Below, in pieces: positions 17,499-17,534 of a DNA stretch of 17,534 nucleotides. The translations under genes and the position numbers were made by a program. The notes below the pieces were generated by a model that saw only the letters and a list, made by a program, of their open reading frames with translations, ran no database searches and was not told the DNA's origin. The stretch is from Ectocarpus siliculosus. Taxonomy: Eukaryota; Sar; Phaeophyceae; Ectocarpales; Ectocarpaceae. The DNA is taken from positions 383,931-401,464 of the forward strand of contig FN649758.1 of the NCBI GenBank assembly GCA_000310025.1, given 5' to 3'. Position 1 is the first letter of the stretch, and every line of letters begins with the position of its first letter.

Positions 17499-17534
17499 AA
17501 AGGAAAAAACCCTCCCCTCCCCGGGAAACCCCCA
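17464..17534. repeat. Poly-C run and low-complexity right end
   Basis: A C homopolymer of about 27 bases (17470-17496) is followed by short A, G and C runs to the last base. It mirrors the poly-G at the left end and looks like a sequencing or assembly limit rather than biological sequence. Confidence 0.75.

Overview
The window looks like a nuclear contig from a photosynthetic stramenopile, most likely a brown alga (Phaeophyceae). Genes are cut into short exons (53 to 285 nt) by introns of about 350 to 1860 nt. Base composition is near balanced, with many CAG/CTG, GA and C/G homopolymer runs. One gene encodes the stramenopile bipartite plastid presequence, a signal peptide followed by an ASA-F-VAP cleavage motif. 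No bacterial genes, phage genes, CRISPR arrays or rRNA were seen. The sequence begins in poly-G plus a GA/CAGA microsatellite and ends in a long poly-C run, so these may be assembly or read limits.

Layout, left to right. (1) Bases 796-5827, plus strand: the last six exons of a class IV sirtuin of the SIRT6 / plant SRT1 type (NAD-dependent protein deacylase). Its 5' exons lie outside the window. All splice phases agree and the stop codon is present. (2) Bases 7622-10226, plus: a complete three-exon gene for a 132-residue plastid-targeted protein of unknown function. (3) Bases 15079-12922, minus: a complete three-exon gene for a GGQ-motif class I release-factor-like protein of the MTRFR/C12orf65 type, with a likely mitochondrial presequence. 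Its first intron appears to be GC-AG. (4) Bases 15307 to the right end, plus: a tentative gene of at least three exons for an unrecognised, low-complexity protein. It would diverge from gene 3 across only 227 bases.

Introns carry most of the non-coding structure. There is a 107-110 bp minisatellite with nested CAG runs in sirtuin intron 1, and degenerate duplications in sirtuin introns 3 and 4. A dispersed repeat of about 145-155 bp has one copy just upstream of the first visible sirtuin exon and a second in intron 2 of the release-factor gene. The genes do not form an obvious pathway: one is probably a chromatin enzyme, one a plastid protein, one a mitochondrial translation-rescue factor and one is unknown. 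I did not find a convincing novel multi-gene system. The most notable items are the plastid orphan, the rebuilt release-factor gene with its GC-AG intron and acidic tail, and the dispersed repeat family.
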